Source: Callaeas wilsoni
Taxonomy: Eukaryota; Chordata; Aves; Passeriformes; Callaeidae
Direction of reading: 5' to 3'
Assembly: GCA_013398955.1 (NCBI GenBank)
Contig: VWPU01012724.1
Location: 186,001-250,000, forward strand
Length of the DNA: 64,000 nucleotides
This document shows positions 41,830-53,131 of this stretch, piece by piece (the first letter of the stretch is position 1; every line of letters starts with the position of its first letter). Both the position numbers and the translations under genes were made by a program. Below the pieces are notes generated by a model that was not told the origin of the DNA, did no database searches, and saw only the letters and a list, made by a program, of their open reading frames with translations.

Positions 41830-44800
41830 TGGTTTGGAAAAATATAACAGTGGAAACTGGATCCAAATGACACTAGAGGGTGATATTAAACTAAAGAAAA
41901 GCACGTTAATTGTACAAATCCTTTTAGCCACTTTGAAATTCAGTTCCACAGAAGCGACCTGTTACATTCGAGACCTTCAAGACTTAATTTTTCTGAACCA
42001 TTGACCTTCCATAGTCTGAGCTTCAGCTTTCCTTGCCACTGTGGTCCAATGATCAATCTCTGGTGTGAGATGACACTAAGTGAATACCCAGGTACAGGAA
42101 TGGCTGATGACCTGGGATGAAGAAGAATAGTAGGCAGATGTACAGATATATAGGCAGAATCTAAAAAGGCAGAAAAATCTCCTTAACCTGGATGGACACA
42201 CATGGCAGGGGTAGGGATTTCAAGTTCAATATCCCTGCAACCACAATTCTTCTCTGCAGAAACAAGGAGCCAGGACAGCTGTGGCTGACTTGAGGAGGAC
42301 TGTGATCTTTGCTAGCTTTGGCTTACTTTCTTACTATCCTACCCTTAGGAGCTGTAGGATCTGTCAATTGCTGTGGGCTCTGCAGATTTTTCAGTTTGCA
42401 TAGCCCATCCAGGGAACTGCTTTCTGAGGGATGATCTGTGGGCATGACATAAGCTAGGTTACCCAGCTGTGCATCGTTCCTAGGGGAGCTCAGATACAGT
42501 TTAAGTCTTCCAAAGAGAGAGTTTAAGTCTTCCAAAGAGATTTCATCAGCCTCGGTGACCAGGCTTCTCTCAAGGGTGGCTGAGAGCATTCCATCATCAG
42601 AGCTGGGGAGAGACACTGGTGTGGACATGTTAGCAGGGATTGTTCCAGAGATTAAAGGAGCTCCACCCAAAAAAGAGCTTTTGACCTTGAGTCATATCTT
42701 GTCCATCAATCCATAGTAACTCCACCAATTACAACACAATTGCTTCAACTTGCAGGATATTTTGGCTCAAATTGTACTTATATTCCAAAGGAGATAAGTC
42801 AAGAATTATTCCAACAAAATTACTTGTAGTATGAAGAGAAGCTAGACCTAGAATAACAAAAAAACCCCTAACCCATAAAACCAAAATCAAACAAAACTCA
42901 AAAACCTCCAAAAAACCCCACAACCAGTGCAAAATAGTAAGACCTGTAATTCACTGTTAATTTCTTAAAGGATCTTATTTCCTGGACAATTCTAAAGACA
43001 TTTTTTAAAAAACTGGGGGCGCTAGGAGTGAGGGGAGAGCAGGGAGGAGAGCAGGAAGGCAGTGTCCTCAGACTTTCTAAAAAACCATGGATGTCAGTAA
43101 TTCCTGGAGGAACCCAGAGCACCTAGAGTGACTGTGTGTCATTGCCCGACCATCTAGTTTCCTGAGATATTGCTGCTCTCCACCATTGTGCACATTTAGT
43201 TCAGTACCAGCTCACTTCTGCTGTAAAACCTCATAGCACAGCTGAGCTAGCAGAGATCACAGGCTTGTACTACAGGAAGCTTGTCTTCCCATGTGGGCAC
43301 ATCTATGTAAGTTCATTTAAGGCATCACTATCAGCATCAGTCTTCTGCTCAAATGAAATTCAAAGTGATTTTCTGCACATACCCTGACTCAGATTTGTGA
43401 CCATGGCCAGCTGTCAGTGACAAATCAGGACATGAAGTGGATAATTTGCTCCATTAGGAAAGACACAGATCAAAGCCTCTTCCATAACAGCCACACAAAC
43501 TCCTTAAAAGCCATCTCTTGGTGTTCCTTCATTATACTCTGCTATTTCTTCAGAGGAGGAAATGTCTGGGGTATTTGTGATGATCTGGCTGGACCATGAG
43601 AGGGGTGCCTGTGTAATGTTGTCCAGTGGCTCTCCGCCACAGCTTGGAAAGATGAATGCTCTCCAGCTAATGCGTTATTTTATTTCAGTGATCTCATGTT
43701 TAAAGCATCATTTCCTTAGTCTTAGGCTCTCCCGCGGGGTCAGTAAATTCCACATTCAAAGAAGATTTTAATTCCTTGGTGAGTGACAAGCTGGAATGGT
43801 GATTTGAGCCCTAATCCCTCTTTTGAGTGGTGAATGAATCATCTTGTCATTAGTACATCAGATAGATGCTATCATGGATATCATGAGACTAGCAAACACC
43901 ATCAATCTGAGCCAGCTGGAAAGCAATAAGGCTTAGAATGGTACCTTCTCCACCCCATCAGCCTGCAGGGATCTGCCAAGCCCTCCCCACCTCCTTCTTA
44001 CTGGTATAGCATGAACCAGTACAGACATCTTTCTTTTCCTTTCTCTTCCAGCTCTTTTCCTGCCTTCAGACTCACTATTCCCCAATTTACATGAGGGAAA
44101 GAAATAAAAAGTTCCTCTTTATTCATTTCTGATTTACCTCTTGCTTTGAATTGCTCTCCTTGACTTTCTACTGAAACATCCTAACATGTTTCTGTTCAGT
44201 CCACTTTGCGCCTACCACTTGGCATCAGCCCAGCCGAAAAAGTACATTTGGAGAGGCAATGTAACTAGGGATCAGCGAGGGAAAGGAGTGGGTGAGAAAA
44301 ATCCCAGATGGCAATTTTTCCCCAAGAAGCTTTTGTCTTACTGCGGAATAACTTCCATCATCTCACATCATCATCTCAATTTTGCACTACTTCCTGGCAT
44401 TATCTTGGGTTGAGCAATTCCTGGGAATTTAACTTTGAACTTTGGCATATGATCTACAAATCACCCAGCAACAGCCATGAAGCAACAGAAGGCCACCTGT
44501 CTCCTACAGTGCCACTGCTCACAGTGTGATGGAGAAAGGCTTAGTGACAGCAAGAAGTGTTTATCTCCTCAAATCTCTTGGGCACCAGGCAATAGAAACG
44601 TCCCCTGCTTTGCCTCTCCAGTGCTGACTCACTGCCTCTCCTTTGAAGCAGATCTCCCTTTATCTCTCTCCACAGAGAGGCTCTACCTCCACTTAGTACT
44701 GCTGAATTTTTGCTCCTCTCCAACTGAGGCACCTCTGCTAACATTATAAAATGTTCAGTCAGAGCTGATTCCTGGCTCATTAAGGCAGGAAAGTAAGCAG

Positions 44801-47800
44801 AGGCATGGGATACCTGTGAATTTCAGGAAACACCATCACTGCCACTGTTTTTCCCCACCTGAACACCCCACATCTGCATTTCCTGCCTTACCTCTCCCTT
44901 TTGCTTTCCTATTTTCTCTTCTATACCACCTTTCATTTGCCTATTTGATTTTTCAGGTGGCTGTCCTCACAGAGACATATTCAACAGATTCTTAGCAAAG
45001 AAAATCAGCGCAGGTAGGATGAACATGGACTAGTGAAAGTGATCTTCAGGGGTCAGTCTCAGGTCTCCTTTTCTCTTGTTCACAGTGTCACTTTTGCTTC
45101 TTGCTGAGTTCTGGAATGCTCTACTTTTGCCGCAACTCTGATATTCATCAACCAACACCAGTCTCTGCTCTCTTCAGTGCCTACCTCCCACACTTTTCCC
45201 TGTCACAGCCAACTATGTGCTCCCTCTTCATCTCACCGAGTAACTCTTCACCCTTTGTCTGTTCCAGCTTTATCAGATTCCTGCTTCCTTCTTCCCAGGC
45301 CTACTGGAAAGATCCTAAAACTGCGTCATGTCTTCATGTTCTGTGGTCTCTGCTGCTCCCCATGGAGTCACTTGCCATAGGTAGCTGCTCACAGATATTT
45401 AAACTGCAAAAAGTGGCAAATGTGCAAGAGTGAGATGTTATGCAGACAGATAACTAGATCTGGGCCTCAGCAGTGTTTTGCAGAGGCAAAAAGGACAGAA
45501 CTAAATGCTCTCTAGCCCTTTTGATAGTTACTGAAGTACAAGCCCAGTCCCACTGGGAAGCCCTTTGCAATGAATAATAATTTCAAGCTGACATAATCTG
45601 CTAATATTATTTAAGCAAAGCACCATTTGACAAGGCTATGCAGCTTTAGCCCAGCTCAGGCTGCGAGCAGAACAAGTTCATGGTTGCTGGCAACAGCCTT
45701 GACACAGTCAAGCACGACAGTGCTACCCTCTGCCTTGGTGTTACATAGCAAAGGGACATCAGCAAAGGGTGGGCTGGACATGAGCAGCAGCAAATAATGT
45801 TGCTGAAGGACATTGTTACTCCCATTTTTCCAGCTTAGAGGGATTTTAATTACGTGATTTCACAGTTATATCAGCAAAGAAAGTCCCACTATTTTATTTA
45901 TTTAGTTTTTCTTACACTATTTCTTATACTTCACTATAAAGAGAGAACATTCTTCTGGTTATCACATCTGAAAATACAGGTGGGATATACAACCTGTACA
46001 TGTCAGGAACACCCCTGAGCAGGAGGCCAGCTCTATTTTACCTTGCTCCGTGGAGCCAAAAGTTGGTTTTATCTGTAGCAGATAACACACATGAGTGAGC
46101 CTCTCCCTTTAAATTTCACCCAGGATATCTCTGTGTCTCAGAAAGAAAAATTCTGAGCTAAACCAGCTGGATGAGGAAAACAGGGGAAAGGCAGGACAAT
46201 AAGAAGCTCTCATTCTATTCAAGCCATCCACCAGGATCAACTTACCTTGCAGTTCTAACCTGCCCTGAGCTGCTACCCTGCTGCTGTCCTACTGACAGGG
46301 AGAGCTTCCACAGCTCACCGCTCTCCAAAGCAACGTCACAGAGCACTGCAAACTACAGTTCCTGCAAGTCTGTACAAGAACATGCAAGCTTATCCCTTCC
46401 TCCTGCATCTCTTTCTTCTTGCAAACACCCATGCCTAAAAATTACCTTCTGCTTTTTGCTCGGAGGAGTCAGAGGAAGAAGAAGAGTTTTTTCTTTACTG
46501 AAGGACATAGGTTTTTTACTTGGGGTTAGCAACCCATCTAAAGTACCTTAGCAACTTTCTTAATTTTCTAAGGATTCTGGAAAAAAAAAGAAAGAACTTG
46601 AAAGAAATCTTCAACAATCTATAAGCTCAACATCTGGAAGTAAAACTGAAGAACAGTTAATTAGTGCAGTTGGAATAACTTCCAATCCCCCTAACAAATA
46701 ACATTAGCATTGCTTTGCTGAAGTTCTGGGCAAACTACCAGCCCAGATGCAAAATTTCTTCATGAACTTTTAACATAGCAGTGGCAGGAAGGGAAGGAAA
46801 GGAAATGTATTGCCACAGGTGTCCCCATCTGCTCCACTGATGGTCTGAAAGGGGAACTTTGTTTTGGGGCTTTATTAGTCCATTCCACTCCTCACTTTCT
46901 GAAATTTAGCATTCTGTCATTCACTGGGCTTTGGTAAACTTCAGTGCCAAATGTGAGAAACCAGAAAATAAGTAAAGTGTGCTGGAGGCTTCTGAAGGTA
47001 TAAAGAGAAGGTAGGTACCAAATTCCCATTGCTCTTCCTATGGGAGCTCTGACTAAAATGCTTTCAGTGGGTCTACCTTTCTTTTTTCTTATCTCAAATA
47101 AAATGAAACTAGATTGTTTTGTGTCCGTGTGACAAAAAAACCTACCTGAAAAACTGTGTCCTCAGTGCACCTTTCTAGAGCCTAAGCTACTACTCTTGGT
47201 CTGTGGCGAAACACATTGAAATCTCCTTAGTTAAAGGTATGGACTCCAGTTTGATCACAGCCTATCTAGGCAACTACAGTCCTAAATAGCAAACTTAGTA
47301 TGCCTGTGAATGTGGCCAAAATGAGTTATAACAAGGCATTCAGATAAGCTGGACCTGAATCTATTGGTGTAGTCATCTCTGTCACATCTTCCATCAATTC
47401 TCCAAATTCCGTCAAGTTCAACTTCTGGTCATGCTTCTAGCCCTGAAGCCTCACTAATCCAGCATAGCAATCATTCAGCTCCTTCCCTAGGGCCTGCTTT
47501 GAAGAAAAAATAAGACAAAAAAGCCCTTTCAAGACCTAGTAGCAGAGTTCCTTGGAGTCAGAGTTTGCAGCTGAGGAAGAACTGCTCCTCACATTCGTGC
47601 AGCTGGCACTGTGCAGAGGGACACATTTTTAAAGCAAGTGCACAGTCTTTTATAATGTACCATAAAGCATAGACGCCCTCCTGCCTGCAGGCCAGAAGAT
47701 GGAGGGAATTTTTTTATATTGACTGAGTGCACAATATTTTATGGGAATTTGTGCACTCCTGCATATGTATATCCTGGGGGGATGATGGGAGGAGGAGTGC

Positions 47801-48190
47801 TTTTGTTTGTCTTTGCTGACTATGGCCTGTACACTGAAATTCCATTCCAATTTAGGAGTCAAAGAAGCTGAGAAAAATTAACAAGATAAAACAGTGACTG
47901 TCTGGTTTAGACACCACAGTAAAAAACCCCCAACAATAAATGCAAACTTGACAGAGGGCAATGCAGAAAAAGGAACAGAGTTGAAGAGGTATTTTGTGGA
48001 TTAAAAATTGTTGCCATAAAGATTAAACTGAAACCCATAAAAGAGCTCCCATTCAGCATGTGAAAAAAGGTAAGCAAATTAGGGAATAGAAGTTAAGTCA
48101 GTGTAATATTAAGCTGATTAAAGATAACAGATGCTACCAAAATGCTTGTGCCAGTGATTGAGTTTTCTGAGTTTTTCATCTTGGATAGTG
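41830..48190. other. Intergenic DNA, no gene recognised
   Basis: No exon of a known family is seen. The best open frame is 42323-42670 on the minus strand (115 codons). It contains a 22-bp tandem duplication (units at 42499 and 42521) that would shift the frame relative to any ancestor, so it is not called as a gene. The rest is mixed-composition sequence with short AT-rich tracts. Confidence 0.5.
42499..42540. repeat. 22-bp tandem duplication
   Basis: Two adjacent copies begin GTTTAAGTCTTCCAAAGAGA at 42499 and 42521, with a 22-bp period and 20 identical bases. The near-identity suggests a recent duplication. Confidence 0.95.
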
Positions 48191-48194
48191 TATT

Positions 48195-48790
48195 TTACAA
48201 AATCACAAAATCACTTGTAAGGTTAGAAGTGACCACAGTGGGTCATCTGGTCCAACCTCCTTGCTCAAGCAGTCATCCTAGAGCTCATTGCACAGGATTG
48301 CATCCAGACAGTCCTGGAATATCTCCAGTGAGGGAGACACCACAACCTCTCTGGGCAATCTGCTCCAGTGCACTGTCACCTGCATAGTAAAGAAGTTCCT
48401 CCTCATATTCAGGTGGAACTTCCTGTGCATCAGTTTCTGCCTGTTGCCTCTTGTCCTGTCGCTTGGCACCACCTGTCCTGGCTCTGTCCTCTTGACCCCT
48501 TCCCCTCAGATATTTATAGACATTGATGAGGTCCCCTCTCAGTCATCTCTTCTTGAGGCTGAACCAGCCCAGCTTCCTCAGCCTTTCCTTGTATGAGGAA
48601 TGTTCCAGTCCCCTCATCATCTTTGTTGCCCTCTGCTGGACCTGCTCCAGGAGCTTCATGTCTCTCTTGTACAGAGGAGTCCAGAACTGGATACAGCACT
48701 CCAGACATGGCCTCACCAGAACTGAGTAGAGGAGCAGGATAACCTCCCTTGACCTGCTAGCAATGACCTTTTCTAATGCACCCAATTTAT
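48195..48790 (-). mobile_element. CR1 LINE: C-terminal reverse-transcriptase remnant plus complete 3' tail, minus orientation
   Basis: This is the best-preserved CR1 in the window. On the minus strand the translation shows [20 protein letters not shown], then [18 protein letters not shown] and [13 protein letters not shown], the ORF2 C-terminal region. After a frame change it continues as VPSDRTRGNRQKL, RRNFFTMQVTVHWSRLPREV and SLEIFQDCLDAILCNEL. The 3' UTR follows with TTGGACCAGATGACC and ends near 48198 in GTGATTTTGTGATTTT, an octamer-type CR1 tail. The element is 5' truncated at about 48790 and cannot mobilise itself. Confidence 0.93.
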
Positions 48791-49569
48791 TTTTTTTCTT
48801 CTAAAAACAAATCTATAATAAAATGCAACACTTGTCCTACAGCAAGTGACTCTGAATTCTCTGAGAAAATGAATTTTGGCAAAACACTCTTCAATTTTAC
48901 AATCTTTCCCCATCTCAGGGAAAATTTGGCAACACTTAGCCCTATTCCCTAAGACACCTGTTCATTCACATAAAAAGCCAAGCTGGACTGGTTTGCCAAC
49001 CAAGATATTACCTTCAGAGATACCAAGGCTCTTTTATTTAAAACCCACATGAGAAAAGAGTTGTAGAGAGTTCAATTTCATCATCTCTCTCTGTTGTCAT
49101 AGTAACCCTGATAAATTTGGCATGAATCCAGAGCTGCGAATTGAATTTACACTTCACAGATTACCTGAACCACAAACCTACATTGCTTCCTTCTGGGAAG
49201 GTTTGTGCATTGTTATGTTCCCATTCCCTAGAGCTGGGCAGGCACACGCATCAGATGTGCCCGTGCCAGTGCATGGAGGTGTCTGCAGCTCTCTCCTGGG
49301 AAACTGCTTCTCCTCCACATGCTGAGAACAGAACCATGCCAGGACTGGCAGGAAGGACAGAAGTCACTGTCTGGCCCTTCCTTCAGTCTGTAAGTCACTG
49401 GGAGCCTGCACAGATTGAGCACAAGGGCAGTGATGCCTCAGGATTTTAGCTTCTATATTTTCATGTGTTTGTAATCCTGCACTTCTTTAATGTATAACTC
49501 TGAGCTCCACATAGAGTGTTAGCTACTGCTTTTCCCATTTTGGTCAGACACAACAATTCCTCTCTAGGC
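48791..49569. other. Intergenic DNA, no gene recognised
   Basis: This is mixed-composition sequence between the CR1 and the LTR cluster. No coding or repeat signal was recognised. Confidence 0.5.
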
Positions 49570-49880
49570 CTGAGAATCAAGGACACCTCACTGTTTCACG
49601 CCCCGAGAAATGTAAACAAAAGTGAGTTGGGGAGGGGAGCAAACTAAGAGAATGGGACTCCACTGCCTGAAGCTGTAATTGGACAATTAACCTTTGATAT
49701 GCAAATGCACAAAACTTATATCTGTCCAAAAACGTGTGACTGTGTCCATCCTGGGTGTAGTCTCTGCGAGACTCCTGCACTGCCCAAGGTGCACCCTGTG
49801 AAGGCCTTTCAATAAATCCCTGCCCTTTATCCTTTCACTCTGTCTAGCCTCTGTTCCAGGTCAGCCTCTACAAGGCATCA
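49570..49880 (+). mobile_element. Short solo LTR of avian endogenous-retrovirus type
   Basis: The block starts TGAGAATCAAGG and ends AAGGCATCA, so it has TG...CA ends. It carries AATAAA at 49811-49816 followed by a pyrimidine-rich U5-like stretch (TTTATCCTTTCACTCTGTC, CCTCTGTTCCAGGTCAGCC) that I associate with avian ERV LTRs. I see no internal retroviral coding sequence next to it and no clear target-site duplication. Exact ends are uncertain by a few bases. Confidence 0.6.
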
Positions 49881-50213
49881 GCAGGATCAGGGAGGGCATC
49901 ATGGAGCTTCTCACCTCCAATGTGGAGGGACTGTTTTTACCAGCATGACTCATGGTAGCAACGTCCTGCAGAGGAAGAGCCTCCTGAAGAGGCTTTCCCT
50001 GCACTGGCTGGATCCAGTAAGAACTGAAGGCTCACTCTCCTGAAACCATTGAGCAAGAAGATGGAAACACAGTGTACAATGTCCAAACCAGAGAACAGCA
50101 ATAATTGCTGACCAAAGGCATGAACTAAGGAGCAAGGGAAGATTTTGCCTCTTTTGCCTCAGAGGTCTGCATGTAATCTTTTTGAAAGATAGGAGATTTT
50201 CTTTAATATCAAC

Positions 50214-50955
50214 TGTTATAGATATATATTATAATATTGTCTTTTCGTAGATATTACAGAATGTTAAATGTATAATGTTACAATGGATTCACAATAAGAA
50301 TATGACTGTAGTTTGTTCTGTTAATAGTGGATATAGTGATGCAATCCGTCCTTGAGTGGAAGGAATTGGTGTAGATAAGATACAAGAAAGTTCAAAGCGG
50401 GGGGTTAAGGAATGATCCATCCAGAGCCCCTTGTCATTGCTGGTGCTTGTCAGAAGCAGGATGGGAGGCTGTAGGTTTGTTGTAAACAGGAAAGCGATCT
50501 GACCTGGTCCCTGCTCTCCAAGACCCCTGAATCAGCTGAAGCTAAGCTCATAGCGCCGGCCGAATCCAAGAGCCTAAAGAGCATGCGTGACAAGAAAAGG
50601 TAAAAAGTTCAACTGAAAGAAAGACCCCGGCCCCTGAGAGGAAGACTCTTCTTCATCCCTGAAGACCCCGTCCCACGCCACCAGCCGCATGCTCAAATAA
50701 CCTTTGAGTTCATTTTAATACGAAGCGGGGAGAGGTCATGAATATGTATAGGCGTATTTAGAAGTTGAATGCATATGTAAAACTTTAAAGGATAAATACA
50801 AAGATAACTGCAACTGCTTCGGGCGGTGCGGACCGTTGGCGGGACAGAGACCGCTTGGCCGCCCGGCGCTGTATCGTTTGCTTTATTGTCTTGTCCCTTA
50901 TTGTCCCTTTATTAAAAGCTTTTAAATCCTAACAGGAGAAAAAGCGTGTTTTTCA
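50214..50955 (+). mobile_element. Solo LTR, copy 1 of a pair, flanked by a TATCAAC direct repeat
   Basis: The element begins TGTTATAGATATATATTATA and ends in GTTTTTCA. TATCAAC occurs immediately before (50207-50213) and after (50956-50962), as expected of a target-site duplication. It is a close relative of 51329-52146 in the same orientation: the shared order includes GATAAGATACAAGAAAGTTCA, AGCATGCGTGACAAG, TAACCTTTGAGTTCATT and TCATGAATATGTATAG, then a GC-rich block and an ATTAAA signal near the end. It lacks about 90-100 bp that copy 2 has after the first 130 bp. No gag, pol or env sequence adjoins it. Confidence 0.8.
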
Positions 50956-51328
50956 TATCAACTCAGTGTGGTGCAGACAGAACTATTTTCTCATGGGAGA
51001 CACATGATGCATTGCCGGAGGGAAGGAGTGATGTGAAGAAGGGGTTCAAAATGGAGGGATGGTTGAAGCGCTGCTGGGGATTTGGGACCTGAGGTGGGAC
51101 CTACACAGTGGGAGACTCCAGAGGCACTGTGGAGTTCAGACACACATGCAGCTACAGCTCCACCACAAACTGCTTAAGGCTGGCCTGGCATACACCCACA
51201 GCTAGGAAAGAGACAAAGGGAATGTGACTTCATGAGGGAGGTGTCAGGCATGACTGGCAGCAGCAAACTCAAAAAGAAAATTTTAGGGGGCAATGGAAAC
51301 CATGAAGAGGCTGCTCCTTGAAAGGCAA

Positions 51329-52146
51329 TGTTATAAATATATATTATAATATTGGCTTTCCGCAGATATTAAAGAATGTTAAATGTATAATGTTAAAATG
51401 GTTTCACTATAAGAATGTAGTTTGTTCTGTTAATAATTGATGTAGTTATGCTTGTAACGACTAAACTGTCTGGTTAGTTAGGTAACAGCAGTAATAGAAT
51501 ATCACTATACTTTATCACTATACTTTGTTCATTAAATATGGGAGAACCAATCCATCCTTGAGTGGAAGAAATCCATGTAGATAAGATACAAGAAAGTTCA
51601 AGGGGGGGTTAAGGAATGATTCATCCAGACCCCCTTGTTATCGCTGGTGCTTGTCAGAAGTAGGATGGGAGGATGTAGATTTATTGTAAAAAGGNAAAGG
51701 AAAGTGACCTGATCCCCGCTCTCCAAAACCCCTGAACCGGCTGGAACTAGGTTCGTAGCTTGGGCCGAATCCAAGAGCCTAAAGAGCATGCGTGACAAGG
51801 AAAGGTAAAAAGTTGAACTGAGAGGAAGACTCCTTACTTCATCTTTGAAGACCCCCGCCCACGACCACCAGGATGCACTGCGCAGGCGCAAATAACCTTT
51901 GAGTTCATTATAATACGAAGCGGGGATAGGTCATGAATATGTATAGCGCATTGGGAAGTCTAATGCATATGTAATACTTTAAAGGATAAACACAGAGATA
52001 AGTGCTGCGGTCGGCGCGCGCCTTTGGTAGGACAGAGACTACCCAGCCGCCCGACGCCGTAACTTTCGCTTTATTGTCTTGTCCCTTATTGTCTTTTTAT
52101 TAAAAACTTTTAAATCCTAACAGGAGAGTGAATTGCGTTTTCCACA
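51329..52146 (+). mobile_element. Solo LTR, copy 2 of a pair
   Basis: It begins TGTTATAAATATATATTATA and ends GCGTTTTCCACA. A 4-bp GCAA lies on both sides (51325-51328 and 52147-52150), a weak candidate target-site duplication. It carries a segment around 51450-51548 absent from copy 1. The flanks of copies 1 and 2 do not match each other across the pair, so the two look like separate solo LTRs, not the two ends of one provirus. One undetermined base (n) lies at 51695. Confidence 0.8.
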
Positions 52147-52149
52147 GCA

Positions 52150-53131
52150 ATATTCTGTGAAAGCTCCCTGGGCTCACACTTATTTCACTGAGTGGAAAAT
52201 GGGCAATGTTCACTACAATATTTTAGTCACATCTATTCTCTCAGCATCACAGATACAGGCAAGACCTCAACACATGATTATTGGGAATTACACTCGGAGG
52301 GTCCTAAGGAGCTGAAACAGGGTCATGTTCCCCCAGTCACTAGGAATGGGCTGTGCTTTACCAATAACAATACCCAATTAAATCACAGCAGAGAGAAACC
52401 TGATGATAAAGGAAAGATTTGTGGAGGTGAGGAGGTAACGTTAGAGGTTGGTTGAGATTAAACTCTGAATTAGGTTCAGTAGGTAGGGCAACTGCCAGAA
52501 ACCACGCAAGATGAAGGATATGCATCAAGATAATAGTGAAATGATGTGATTTTCTCTAGTCTCTTCACTTTGGTCATGGTTCTCAACTTTTTGCCTCTCC
52601 CTTTCTGTTCACATAGATTTCTTTTCATTGTCTTTCCCCTTCCCTCTTCTAGGTTCCTTTTCATGAATTCTGAATAGGATATTCTGTTTCCAAGAAAATG
52701 TCCCAGCCTTTCAACCCAGAACTGTATTTACCTGAAAGCTGAAGATCTCGGAGCTGAAAATCTCACAGCTAAACAATGCTAAGCACAGCTTTAAGGAGAG
52801 ACTCTCTCAAGTAAAAGCAGAGTTTCAATGATTTTTAATCATATTGACATTGATATAAAAAAATTAAACTTTCAGGTACCAGAAAATAAGCCACATGAAA
52901 TTCTAATCATTTTAAGATATACAAGACCAGTGTTTAAAACCTTCTTAGCTTTCGGCATTTGAAAAGCCATTTCTAAGCCCCTACTTTGAAGGTAAGTGCA
53001 AATAAGTAGTGTTATTGCAGAAGAGTTTTACAAAATATTTTTATGGTTGTAAGAACATTTTAAGCAATTTAGTCTGTATTATTTTCTGATTTCCTACAAC
53101 AATTGATTTTATTTATTGACATTAATTTAAC
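52150..53131. other. Intergenic DNA and CMBL 3' flank
   Basis: No gene is recognised. The part nearest 53131 is the CMBL 3' UTR. On the minus strand AATAAA occurs at 53112-53117 and 53108-53113, only about 20 bp after the stop, and ATTAAA occurs further out near 52834. The real polyadenylation site cannot be chosen from sequence. Confidence 0.45.

Noticed and set aside
50214..52146. A provirus with two LTRs and a short internal region
   Set aside because: The left flank of copy 1 and right flank of copy 2 do not match, each copy has its own local flanking repeat, and the middle shows no retroviral coding sequence.
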